A DNA stretch of 64,000 bases from Lentisphaerota bacterium (GTDB taxonomy: Bacteria > Verrucomicrobiota > Lentisphaeria > Victivallales > Victivallaceae). Within the stretch, counting starts at the first letter, position 1. Each line of letters begins with the position of its first letter. The stretch is taken from assembly GCA_015061815.1 (NCBI GenBank), contig SUVW01000005.1, positions 62,001-126,000 of the forward strand, in the 5' to 3' direction. Shown here one piece after another: positions 27,450 to 36,686 of this stretch. Both the position numbers and the translations under genes were made by a program. A model generated the notes under the pieces. The model was not told the DNA's origin. It did not search any database and saw only the letters and a program-made list of their open reading frames with translations.

Positions 27450-28511
27450 TTATTTTATGCTTCCAAGACGTTCCATCCGGTATTCCCCGTTGAGTACTCT
27501 TGCGCACCATGAATCCTTGTTTTCAAGATACCATTTGACTGTTTTCCCGATCCCCGATTCAAATGACTCCTGCACCTGCCATCCCAGGGTGGCAGAAATC
27601 TTGGATGCATCGATCGCGTAACGCGCATCATGTCCCGGACGATCCGGAACATGTATGATCTGCTCCGCATAACTTTTGCCGTCGCTTCTGGGGGATAAAC
27701 GGTCAAGAAGAGAGCAGATCGTGTTGACAACTTCCAGATTGGTCTTCTCGCTGTTGCCGCCGATATTGTAAGTTTCCCCGGGGATGCCCCGGTCGGAAAC
27801 CAGATAAAGTGCCCGGGCGTGGTCATCGACGTAGAGCCAATCCCGGATCTGGTCGCCTTTGCCGTAAATCGGCAGTTCCATGCCGGAAAGCGCGTGCAGG
27901 ATCATCAGCGGGATCAATTTTTCCGGAAAATGGTACGGCCCGTAATTGTTGGAACAATTGGTGACCAGTACCGGCAGCGCGAATGTTCTGCCCCAGGCCC
28001 GTACCAGATGATCAGCGGAAGCCTTGCTGGCAGAGTAGGGCGAAGAGGGATCATAGGCTGTGGTTTCATGAAAGAATCCTTCTTTACCCAGAGAGCCGTA
28101 AACTTCATCGGTGGAAATATGGTGGAAACGGAAAAGACTTTTTTCCGACTCCGGCAAAGCAGAATAATATTTATTTGCACATTCCAGCAAACAGCCGGTA
28201 CCGACAACATTGGTCATGATAAATTCCATCGGCCCGTCTATCGAACGGTCAACGTGGCTTTCTGCGGCCAGATGCATGACGTTGGTCGGGCGGAAAGAGG
28301 TGAAAATTTCTCTGATCGCCTGCAAGTCGCAAATGTCAGCTTTTTCAAAGCGGAAACGGTCAGAAGCGGAAACTTCAGACAGATTTTCCATATTTCCGGC
28401 GTAAGTGAGTTTATCGACCACACACACTTCATCATTCGTGTGATTGATTATGTATCTGACCAGTGCGGAACCGATAAAACCTGCTCCTCCGGTAACGATG
28501 ATACGTTTCAT
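27450..28511 (-). CDS. rfbB: dTDP-glucose 4,6-dehydratase
   Basis: [84 protein letters not shown]. Confidence 0.94.
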   Translation of the reverse strand: MKRIIVTGGAGFIGSALVRYIINHTNDEVCVVDKLTYAGNMENLSEVSASDRFRFEKADICDLQAIREIFTSFRPTNVMHLAAESHVDRSIDGPMEFIMTNVVGTGCLLECANKYYSALPESEKSLFRFHHISTDEVYGSLGKEGFFHETTAYDPSSPYSASKASADHLVRAWGRTFALPVLVTNCSNNYGPYHFPEKLIPLMILHALSGMELPIYGKGDQIRDWLYVDDHARALYLVSDRGIPGETYNIGGNSEKTNLEVVNTICSLLDRLSPRSDGKSYAEQIIHVPDRPGHDARYAIDASKISATLGWQVQESFESGIGKTVKWYLENKDSWCARVLNGEYRMERLGSIK

Positions 28512-28519
28512 TGTAAAAA

Positions 28520-29485
28520 TTACTCCTCTGCTTTGCAAAAATCAGGATCGGTTTTCAACAGATCATCAAAATAAGCGATAGTTTTGGTCAAGCCTTCATG
28601 CAGAGGGGTGACCGGCTGCCAGTTGAGCAGCTTTTTCGCTTTGGAAATATCCGGTTTTCGCTGTTTCGGGTCATCGGCCGGCAGAGGCATCCGGATGATT
28701 TTTGATTTTGAACCGGTAAGTTCGATCACACTTTCTGCCAGCTGCAAAATAGTGAATTCTCCGGGGTTTCCGACGTTGACCGGGCCGGTGACATCATCAT
28801 CAGTGGCCATAAGCTTTATCATCCCGTCGATAAGATCATCCCGGTAACAGAAACTGCGGGTCTGTGAGCCGTCGCCGTAAATCGTGATATCTTTGTTTTG
28901 CAATGCCTGCAGAATGAAGTTGCTTACGACCCGGCCGTCGTGCGGATGCATGCGCGGCCCGTAAGTGTTGAAAATCCTGATGATTTTTGTCCGCAGAGAA
29001 TTCTGCATCCGGTAGCAGTTGAAAAGTGTTTCCGCACAACGCTTTCCCTCATCATAGCAGGAGCGGATGCCGATGGGGTTTACATTGCCCCAGTACTCCT
29101 CCACCTGCGGGTGGATCGCCGGGTCGCCGTATACTTCACTGGTGGATGCCTGCAGAATTTTGGCGTTGAGGCGTTTGGCCAGACCCAGCATATTGATTGC
29201 ACCGTGAACACAGGTTTTCACCGTCTGAACGGGGTCATGCTGATAATGAATGGGGCTGGCAGGGCAGGCAAGATTGTAGATTTCGTCACATTCGATATAG
29301 AGCGGAAAGGTGATATCGTGCCGGATCAACTCAAATTTCGGATCATTCAGCAAGTGATATATGTTGCGTTTGGAACCGGTGAAAAAATTATCCACGCAGA
29401 TCACTTCGTTACCTTTTTCCAGAAGTTTTTCGCACAGCCAGCTGCCGAGGAAGCCGCCGCCGCCGGTTACGAGAATACGTTTCAT
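28520..29485 (-). CDS. UDP-glucuronate decarboxylase (UDP-xylose synthase-type)
   Basis: [80 protein letters not shown]. Confidence 0.93.
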   Translation of the reverse strand: MKRILVTGGGGFLGSWLCEKLLEKGNEVICVDNFFTGSKRNIYHLLNDPKFELIRHDITFPLYIECDEIYNLACPASPIHYQHDPVQTVKTCVHGAINMLGLAKRLNAKILQASTSEVYGDPAIHPQVEEYWGNVNPIGIRSCYDEGKRCAETLFNCYRMQNSLRTKIIRIFNTYGPRMHPHDGRVVSNFILQALQNKDITIYGDGSQTRSFCYRDDLIDGMIKLMATDDDVTGPVNVGNPGEFTILQLAESVIELTGSKSKIIRMPLPADDPKQRKPDISKAKKLLNWQPVTPLHEGLTKTIAYFDDLLKTDPDFCKAEE

Positions 29486-29747
29486 TTTCAGAGTATCTCC
29501 CATATACTGTAAATATTATGCTGTCAACTATAAATTACACCGCCATTTGAGAAATTACAAGTATACTTGCCGATAAACCCGCTTTTTCCCGTAATTGCGG
29601 TGTTTTCCGGTAAAAACCGCCGGGAGGTAAGGAAAATATGAAAAAAATTGTTTTTTTTTATATGTTCCGGGGAATTTTCTGTTGAAAAATGTAAAAATAC
29701 AGTCTATAGTATCTCCGGCAGTGTGGAATATTACGGGAGGAACCGCG

Positions 29748-30521
29748 ATGAAGCATTACAGAAAACACTCCTTTACATTGATCGAATTGCTCGCTGTGAT
29801 CGGAATTACAGCACTTTTGATCGGTATTTTTGCTCCGGCATTCAGCCGTTTGATGTCCGGAAACAAGGTCGATCAGATGGCATCAAATTTTAAAACCGGT
29901 ATGGAAGTGGCGCAAGCCAGGGCGATTTCTTCGCGCAAATATGTGGCAATGATCATTCCGACAAACGATAGTGATATCAGTGATGCGAATTTGAAAAAAT
30001 TTGTCAATGGCGGCTACCGTCTGGCTTACGTGAAAAAGGATGGAACTTTCATCAACTGGGTTCCGGGGGCGGCATGGACCAATATGCCGGATGGGGCAAT
30101 GCTGGTGGCTTGTGCGAGACATAAAAACTGGCAGGATGAAACTTCCGGAAAATTTATGCCGCTTTCAAAGGCCGGGATCGAAACCGCCACGACCAAAGCC
30201 GTTTCCGGTTACGAATGTTTGGATGTTATTTATGCCAAAGACTCCAAAGATGCTGATATCAAGGCCCTGGGGACGGCAGATACTGAAGGTTCGTGTGATA
30301 ACTGGCGGGGAATAATATTTACACCTTTTGGCGGATTTGATAACAGCGACACCCCATTGCTGTTGTTTTTTACCGAAGCAAGGATAAATGACGGTCAGTA
30401 TGAATATGCCAATAAGGATAACTTTGTGGTATTGAAGCTCAATCCCATTACCGGCAAGGTTTCTTACCTGCCGATGGAAGACGGCGAAGCAGATAATGCA
30501 GGAGGCAGCGGCGATGAATAA
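29748..30521 (+). CDS. Prepilin-type N-terminal methylation protein, GspH-like (Verru_Chthon cassette D-like)
   Basis: MKHYRKHSFTLIELLAVIGITALLIGIFAPAFSRLM; RBS GGGAGG; first gene of a four-gene cluster. Confidence 0.82.
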   Translation: MKHYRKHSFTLIELLAVIGITALLIGIFAPAFSRLMSGNKVDQMASNFKTGMEVAQARAISSRKYVAMIIPTNDSDISDANLKKFVNGGYRLAYVKKDGTFINWVPGAAWTNMPDGAMLVACARHKNWQDETSGKFMPLSKAGIETATTKAVSGYECLDVIYAKDSKDADIKALGTADTEGSCDNWRGIIFTPFGGFDNSDTPLLLFFTEARINDGQYEYANKDNFVVLKLNPITGKVSYLPMEDGEADNAGGSGDE

Positions 30522-31188
30522 GATCAGAAAATACCGTTTCAATATGGTTGAAATCATGTTGGCGATAGTTATTTTATCGGTTGGAATGGCCAGTGTTTTT
30601 GTTCTCTTTCCGGCGGGATTGAGCAACCACCGCAGTGCAATGGCGGAAAACAGCATTGCGGATATTGCCGAACTGGTGATTTCCCGTATCCGGGCAGAAA
30701 GTGCGTTGTCGGTTAATTCCGATGGTTTTCGCAGTGATGTGACTTTTCCTTTGCGTTCTGCTTTGGAGGTGGGGGGGGCCATCAAAGATCCGGCAACTTC
30801 CTGGGATGACGGATTGAGTGACGATGAACCCTGGACATGGAAAAAAGAAGCTGACGGCTTGTACATGGTGCGGCAGGTTTCCGGACCGAAAGATGATTAT
30901 TATGTGGATTTTTCTGCGGTTGTGGCGGTTTATAAAGAGGAAAGCTCTGAGTTTGGAAAAGAGTTTTTTGTTCCGATAAACTGGGGGGTCGAAAGCAACT
31001 ATACCGCTTTGTCGGATAAAGGGGCTTCCGGTTCAAATCCCGGAGATGTTAAGGCTCTGGATGTGGGAAATTTTATACTGCCGCTGGTCATGGAAATAAG
31101 TTATCCGGCTGATTTGCCGTATGCAGAACGGGAAAAGGCTTATTTCCGGTTTGAGATCTACAATGAACGTTTTGAATTGAAAAAATGA
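30514..31188 (+). CDS. Pseudopilin, GspI-like (Verru_Chthon cassette B-like)
   Basis: MNKIRKYRFNMVEIMLAIVILSVGMASVFVLFPAGLS; overlaps the preceding CDS by 8 bp. Confidence 0.78.
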   Translation: MNKIRKYRFNMVEIMLAIVILSVGMASVFVLFPAGLSNHRSAMAENSIADIAELVISRIRAESALSVNSDGFRSDVTFPLRSALEVGGAIKDPATSWDDGLSDDEPWTWKKEADGLYMVRQVSGPKDDYYVDFSAVVAVYKEESSEFGKEFFVPINWGVESNYTALSDKGASGSNPGDVKALDVGNFILPLVMEISYPADLPYAEREKAYFRFEIYNERFELKK

Positions 31189-31192
31189 AGAG

Positions 31193-32071
31193 GTGGCGAC
31201 CGTGAAAAAATACAGCAGGCAAAACTTCACTTTGATCGAATTGCTGGCGGCAATGGCAGTATTCAGCATATTGCTGGTAGTTTCTTTGCGGCTTTTTTCC
31301 GGAGCGCAGCAGATGTGGCTGCGCAGTGAACAGAAGACCGACACCTTTGCTTCTGCGCGGACGGCGATGGAATTTCTGGCTTCCCGGATGCAGACATTGA
31401 CCTATATTGAGGACAGCTCCTATGCCAATCAGTATCCTTTTGAGATGAATGAAGAATATATATGGTTTGTCAGTAATGTGGCAATGGGCGATGGCAATCA
31501 CTCCCGGCATTTTGTCAAATTCCGTCTGGTCGATCCGGATGGGTCATCGGAACATGCCGGCAAATTGCAAATGATAAAATATACCGGACAGAATGCGAAA
31601 AGCAAAAACTTTTTCGGTCAGCTTTTCCCATCTTACAATGAAACAGCCCGGCGCAACCGGAAAATAAAATCGGTGGATGAAGCTGTTGATCACTTGAACA
31701 ATGTGTTTGAAAAGTTTGATGAAAATGATTTTGAAGATCACCCGACGGTAGATGGAGTGGAAACCAGGGCGGTCGCTGTGGATATCTGTGAAAACGTTAT
31801 CGGTTTGAAGTTCACCCGGTATGTTGCTCTGGAAGATCCGGGTGATCCGAATAACGCATCAAAAAACAAATTGGATGAAACTGCAAAAACCGGAAAAACC
31901 AATGCGGCTCCTTATCTGGTTGAGATCGAGTTGAAAATGCTGGACAGCCGGGAGAGTTTCTTCAAATGGAGAGAGAATAAAGAGGATGCAGACAAAAGGA
32001 ATGATATCTTTCTGGAACATGGCTATACATTCCGCCGGGCAGTACTGCTGGGCAAGAAAGGAAGTGAATGA
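31193..32071 (+). CDS. Pseudopilin, GspJ-like (Verru_Chthon cassette C-like)
   Basis: GTG start (31193 or 31202); KKYSRQNFTLIELLAAMAVFSILLVVSLRLFSGAQQMWLRSEQ. Confidence 0.8.
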   Translation: MATVKKYSRQNFTLIELLAAMAVFSILLVVSLRLFSGAQQMWLRSEQKTDTFASARTAMEFLASRMQTLTYIEDSSYANQYPFEMNEEYIWFVSNVAMGDGNHSRHFVKFRLVDPDGSSEHAGKLQMIKYTGQNAKSKNFFGQLFPSYNETARRNRKIKSVDEAVDHLNNVFEKFDENDFEDHPTVDGVETRAVAVDICENVIGLKFTRYVALEDPGDPNNASKNKLDETAKTGKTNAAPYLVEIELKMLDSRESFFKWRENKEDADKRNDIFLEHGYTFRRAVLLGKKGSE

Positions 32072-35000
32072 TGAAATATACTCCTCAAAAAAATAGTTCC
32101 GAAAGCGGTATGGCTCTGATTTTTGCCGTTGGGCTGCTGGCGTTGCTGCTGATGATCGGTATGGCGTTTGTCGGTAATGCTGTCAATTACCGCAAGGTGG
32201 CGGAAAACAACAGTTCACGCACCCGTTCCCGGATGTTTGCGTTGTCGGCGGTCAGCCGGGCGGCAAGTTCATTGATGGTTTACGCGCATCAATATGCGAA
32301 AAGTGATCCGAATAAAAAATTTCCGGAAAGCTTTGACGGGATCTACAGTTTTGCGGCTTATGACAACAACGGTAATGCAGCATCCGGCGGGGCCAATGAA
32401 TACAATGATGCATTGAAAGGGGCCGATTCCGTTCTTCAGGCTCCGGTAAACAGTTCGGTTATTTCCAATCGGACGGCTGTTAAATTCAATCAGCAGTTTT
32501 CCAATGAGTGGCCGGGAAGATGGGTTTTCTTTACCAACGGGAAAAATGATCTTGTTTCCGGAGAAACTCCCCGCCGTTTGATCGGTAGGGCTGCATGGCA
32601 GGTGATCGGTTCTCCGGCGCAGCTGCTTGCTCCGGTCTTTATGCGAGGACACTTGGAACTGGATAAAGCCGCTAATGCCGGTACAGATGTTTTTGTCCCA
32701 TCGGAAAACCGCTGGGGCAGAGAGATCGATGAAGTTTTTCTCGGTGATTTTTCCGGTGTGTCCGATGCCTGGAATCCGGCACATGTGTTGTTTACCAATG
32801 TTGCAACTCAATTGGAAACGACTGCAAGTACGATGATGGACTATCAGAATATCTATAATGTGACCTCAACGCCCGGAGCCGCTGAAACACAGCGGTGGGT
32901 GGAAAAGTGGTTCATCCCGGATTTTGAAAAAAATAAAACAGTTGCTGATCCATCCCGGATAGCTGCGGAAACCTATGCAGACGGCGGGGATTCATTGTTG
33001 CGGTTCAATATTTCTGAATTGGGCGAATATCATACTCTGGATTGGGATGCCGGCAACACCGGCGAAAAAGGTTGGCGCAAAGCGTATGATGTCAATGATA
33101 ATGCCGACCAATGGTATGCCCGGCTGGGGATCGATACGACTGTCGCCGGTGAAAGCGGTAAGGTCAACAGTTTTGAATCCATCAAACTGCTGACTCAGGA
33201 CAGTCTGTTGTATGAAGGCGGGATCGCCGATGACGGTGAATATGCAAAAGATGGCGATACCAATGGTTTGCCGTTCCTGCGCCGTATCGGAAATGCTGCA
33301 GGCTCATTCGCTGATTTGGGAACTCTGCGTAAACAGATCGCGGCAAATTTCAACGATTACTGTGATGCCGATGGTATACCCACTTCGGATGTTGAGGCCA
33401 AAAAATGGCTTGAGGCTCCGGTCGCCGGTGCCGGTGGGGTATTGACTTACACTCATCCCACTTTTACCGGTAACGAAAAAACTCCGTATCTTTATGAAAT
33501 CGGTGCCCTTTTCAAAATCACCGGGGCCGGAACTGATGGCGAGGCGCAATTGACCTTGGATAACACCGTTTTCCCGGATGCGAATGGCACTTTGATCACC
33601 ACGATCAAAAATAATAACTTTTTGTTGAATATTGCTCCGATGGTCAAATTGGCCAATATTTATCCGTTTGATGCAGATAATGGCGGATATTCTGATATTC
33701 AGGCAATGGTGGATTTCGGTGCGCTTTCAGCCAGAATGAAAATAACTGAAATCAAATTGAAAAATATCAAATTTGAATATGTTGTCAGTGAACAGAAAAC
33801 GGATGCTGCGGGTGATCCGGAAACGGATGCTGCGGGCAATCCGGTTATGGAAGATGTTACGAAAAAGGGAACTGTCGGGGAATTAAAAATTACTTTGAAT
33901 AGTTTTTCTACTGTCGGAACGACTGATCTTTCGGCCTTGAAAGAGAAAATTTTGTCTGCATCATTGAATGATGGGGAATTGACGCATACGGCCGGAAGTG
34001 AGGCGTATGTGGACTTTTCAGGAACTGATTTGGGAAATACCGATGGCGCAAAACCTTACCCATTCAGTTTTGCCAAAGATAAGTGGCAGAAAAATGAGTC
34101 CGGCAAAGTTTCCCTGAAAGCGTATAATTCTAGCGGAGATACTGATATAGCTGAATTGAAAATAGGAGTTGATATTCTGGATAAAGTTGGCTCCGGAAAT
34201 TTGCCGGCTGATTTTGCTTCGGCCAAGGAAGGAAGCAAAAAAATTACCGGCGTGGAAGCGGTGATCGTTGATGAAATCAAGGTGACACATGTTTCGGCAA
34301 ATCCGCAAAGAGCCGTGCTGAGTGCCAAATTGACCAATAAGTTGAATTTGCCGTCCGGCGCGGCTGCCGGTGACAGAATAGGTATAGATTATGCCAAACT
34401 GTCTGGTGCCGGAAGTGCGGCGCGGGAGTGGGATGATGTCAATCAAACATTTACATTCGGCACAGACAAGACGATGGCGATCGCATTGGGAACTTTCCGC
34501 AATTATGACCCCCGGCAGAATCTTAATCCGGATGATTGGACGTTTGAAGGAAAATCCATTGCGGTAGCGAATGCTGCTTCTCCGGAAGAGGTTTACGGAA
34601 CAACTCCGGTTATGGATGTTGCAAGTGGTTTTATCGGCAATCAGAATCAAAGCAGCAGCATGGAATTCAGTCCGCAGAATCCATATACCCCTGCCGATCC
34701 TGACACATTGAGAGTGTGCGATGAAGAACTGGCAGAAGGACCGGCCTATACCGGCAGCGGCAAAGACAAACATATTTCCACCGCCGTCATCCGCAATGCG
34801 CCGATGATGAGTCCCTGGGAGATCGGTTTTATCCATCGCGGAATCAGGTGGCAGACCATAAATATCAAAAATGCCGGATTTACGGAGTTTGCTTCCAATG
34901 AAGATAATTGGGGCAACGCGGGAAGCGCATACCAGGTTGGTGATGGTGCTATCCTTGAGCAGATCAAAATGACCGGGAAGATCCATACTTACGGTAAAAT

Positions 35001-35700
35001 AAATGTCAATCTGCTCCGTCCTGCGGCACCGAATTATGATCCGGCAAGAGATCCGGAAATTTTGGCTGCTCTTTTTCGCAATATCCGTTACGGCGAAGAT
35101 CCGGCAAATTTTATTGTTAATTCCACCCGGGGCAGTAATGGTGAATTCCCGGAAGAAATTACTGCCGGATCGAGTTTGATCGATGAAACAGCGGTGGCTG
35201 ATATCAAAACAAATTTTGCTGCCAATGCCAAAGAGAGTAACTATAGCGGTAAACTCGGTTTTCTGAATTACGGCACGACTTACTCTCTGGAAAATGCTTT
35301 CCATGCGACTATCGGAAGTTCACAAAAGACCGATGCCGCCCAGGAGGAGATCATCGGCAAGACGATCAATCTGATTTGTGCCACCTCCCACACACCTTCG
35401 GTCATCAATATGATGGTCGTTGCGCAAAGTATCAAAGATGTGGCAGGCACGCAGGTGCGGTTGTTTGATCCGGATGATAAAGGGGATTACACTGTCTCCG
35501 GAAGCAATATTAAAATCGAAGACGATGGCGTAGCCACCAAAACTGATTGTAAATACGGTAAATTCGATTATCTGGAACATAACAGTGATCCGGGTAAAAA
35601 TATCTACTTTGATGAGATCACCGGAGAAGTGAAAATGTTTGTCCGGCTTTATATCAACGATAAAGGGAGGATGGTAATCAACCGGATTACCTATCTTTGA
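32068..35700 (+). CDS. Giant GspK/PilX-like protein, 1210 aa (Verru_Chthon cassette A-like)
   Basis: ATGA overlap with the preceding gene; N-terminus ESGMALIFAVGLLALLLMIGMAFVGNAV; the large ectodomain includes RNYDPRQNLNPDDW and APMMSPWEIGFIHRGIRWQTINIK. Confidence 0.75.
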   Translation: MMKYTPQKNSSESGMALIFAVGLLALLLMIGMAFVGNAVNYRKVAENNSSRTRSRMFALSAVSRAASSLMVYAHQYAKSDPNKKFPESFDGIYSFAAYDNNGNAASGGANEYNDALKGADSVLQAPVNSSVISNRTAVKFNQQFSNEWPGRWVFFTNGKNDLVSGETPRRLIGRAAWQVIGSPAQLLAPVFMRGHLELDKAANAGTDVFVPSENRWGREIDEVFLGDFSGVSDAWNPAHVLFTNVATQLETTASTMMDYQNIYNVTSTPGAAETQRWVEKWFIPDFEKNKTVADPSRIAAETYADGGDSLLRFNISELGEYHTLDWDAGNTGEKGWRKAYDVNDNADQWYARLGIDTTVAGESGKVNSFESIKLLTQDSLLYEGGIADDGEYAKDGDTNGLPFLRRIGNAAGSFADLGTLRKQIAANFNDYCDADGIPTSDVEAKKWLEAPVAGAGGVLTYTHPTFTGNEKTPYLYEIGALFKITGAGTDGEAQLTLDNTVFPDANGTLITTIKNNNFLLNIAPMVKLANIYPFDADNGGYSDIQAMVDFGALSARMKITEIKLKNIKFEYVVSEQKTDAAGDPETDAAGNPVMEDVTKKGTVGELKITLNSFSTVGTTDLSALKEKILSASLNDGELTHTAGSEAYVDFSGTDLGNTDGAKPYPFSFAKDKWQKNESGKVSLKAYNSSGDTDIAELKIGVDILDKVGSGNLPADFASAKEGSKKITGVEAVIVDEIKVTHVSANPQRAVLSAKLTNKLNLPSGAAAGDRIGIDYAKLSGAGSAAREWDDVNQTFTFGTDKTMAIALGTFRNYDPRQNLNPDDWTFEGKSIAVANAASPEEVYGTTPVMDVASGFIGNQNQSSSMEFSPQNPYTPADPDTLRVCDEELAEGPAYTGSGKDKHISTAVIRNAPMMSPWEIGFIHRGIRWQTINIKNAGFTEFASNEDNWGNAGSAYQVGDGAILEQIKMTGKIHTYGKINVNLLRPAAPNYDPARDPEILAALFRNIRYGEDPANFIVNSTRGSNGEFPEEITAGSSLIDETAVADIKTNFAANAKESNYSGKLGFLNYGTTYSLENAFHATIGSSQKTDAAQEEIIGKTINLICATSHTPSVINMMVVAQSIKDVAGTQVRLFDPDDKGDYTVSGSNIKIEDDGVATKTDCKYGKFDYLEHNSDPGKNIYFDEITGEVKMFVRLYINDKGRMVINRITYL

Positions 35701-35705
35701 TAAAT

Positions 35706-36341
35706 ATGACAGACGAAATCATCATCCTTGCGGACGGCGAATTTCCCCGCCGTCCGCAATTGCTTGAAATGCTGAAAAGGGCCAAATGTGTGATCTGCTG
35801 TGACGGTGCTGCGGATAAGCTGCTGACTTTCGGCAGGGAACCGGATTGGATCGTCGGCGATCTGGACAGCGTTTCACCGGAAACCCGGAATCGTTTTGCC
35901 GACCGGGCGGTTAAATTTTTTGAACAGGAGACCAACGATCTGGCTAAAAGTTTCCGTTTCTGCCGGGAAAAAGGTTTTACAGTTTCCGCTATTCTTGGTG
36001 CTGCCGGTGCGCGGGAAGATCACTTTTTAGGTAATCTCGGGCAATTTGCTGAAGTTTCCTCTTCCTTTCCCGGTATCCGGCTTTACACGGAAACCGGATA
36101 CTTTTGCTGTTTTGCCGGACAGGGGAGTTTTGAAGCGCCGGCCGGCAGTCAGGTGTCGATCTTTTCTTTCGACCCCCGGGCAGAGTTGAACTCCGCAGGG
36201 TTGAAGTATCCATTGAAAAATTTATCGCTCATGTGGTGGTATTCCGGTACACTTAATGAAGTTTGCGTTTCGCCTTTTACTTTGCAAAGCAGTTCTTCAA
36301 CTCCGATTTTGCTCTTTTTTAAGTATCCGGACTTGAATTAA
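35706..36341 (+). CDS. thiN: Thiamine pyrophosphokinase
   Basis: CVICCDGAADKLLTFGREPDWIVGDLDSVS, QETNDLAKSFRFC, ILGAAGAREDHFLGNL, GLKYPLKNLSL. Confidence 0.93.
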   Translation: MTDEIIILADGEFPRRPQLLEMLKRAKCVICCDGAADKLLTFGREPDWIVGDLDSVSPETRNRFADRAVKFFEQETNDLAKSFRFCREKGFTVSAILGAAGAREDHFLGNLGQFAEVSSSFPGIRLYTETGYFCCFAGQGSFEAPAGSQVSIFSFDPRAELNSAGLKYPLKNLSLMWWYSGTLNEVCVSPFTLQSSSSTPILLFFKYPDLN

Positions 36342-36411
36342 CGCACTTTTTGTTGTATATTAAGAAATATTATGTTTGTTGAGGCAATTTTTTTGAAAGG
36401 GGGTGAATCCT

Positions 36412-36579
36412 ATGCATACCGAAGTCCGCGTCAAAAAAGGTGAGGTCATCGACCGCGCTCTGCGTCGGCTGAAAAAGAAGCTTGACAAAGAGGGAACCCT
36501 CAAAGAACTGCGTAACCGCCGGCACTATGAAAAGCCGAGCGAAATCAAACGCCGCGAAGCCAAACAGCGTCGTCACTGA
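36412..36579 (+). CDS. rpsU: 30S ribosomal protein S21 (absent from the ORF track, 55 aa)
   Basis: [68 protein letters not shown] just upstream. Confidence 0.93.
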   Translation: MHTEVRVKKGEVIDRALRRLKKKLDKEGTLKELRNRRHYEKPSEIKRREAKQRRH

Positions 36580-36590
36580 TCGCAGAAGTA

Positions 36591-36639
36591 AAAAAGGCTG
36601 TTGCCAAACCTTGAAACAAGGTGAGCAACGGCCTTTTTT
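36591..36639 (+). terminator. Intrinsic terminator after rpsU
   Basis: AAAAAGGCTGTTGC ... GCAACGGCCTTTTTT (G-U pairs), with an inner ACCTTGAAACAAGGT hairpin. Confidence 0.85.
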
Positions 36640-36686
36640 GTTTGTTATTGTTCTGTTTACAGTGCTGTATCCGGATTTTTTGTCGA

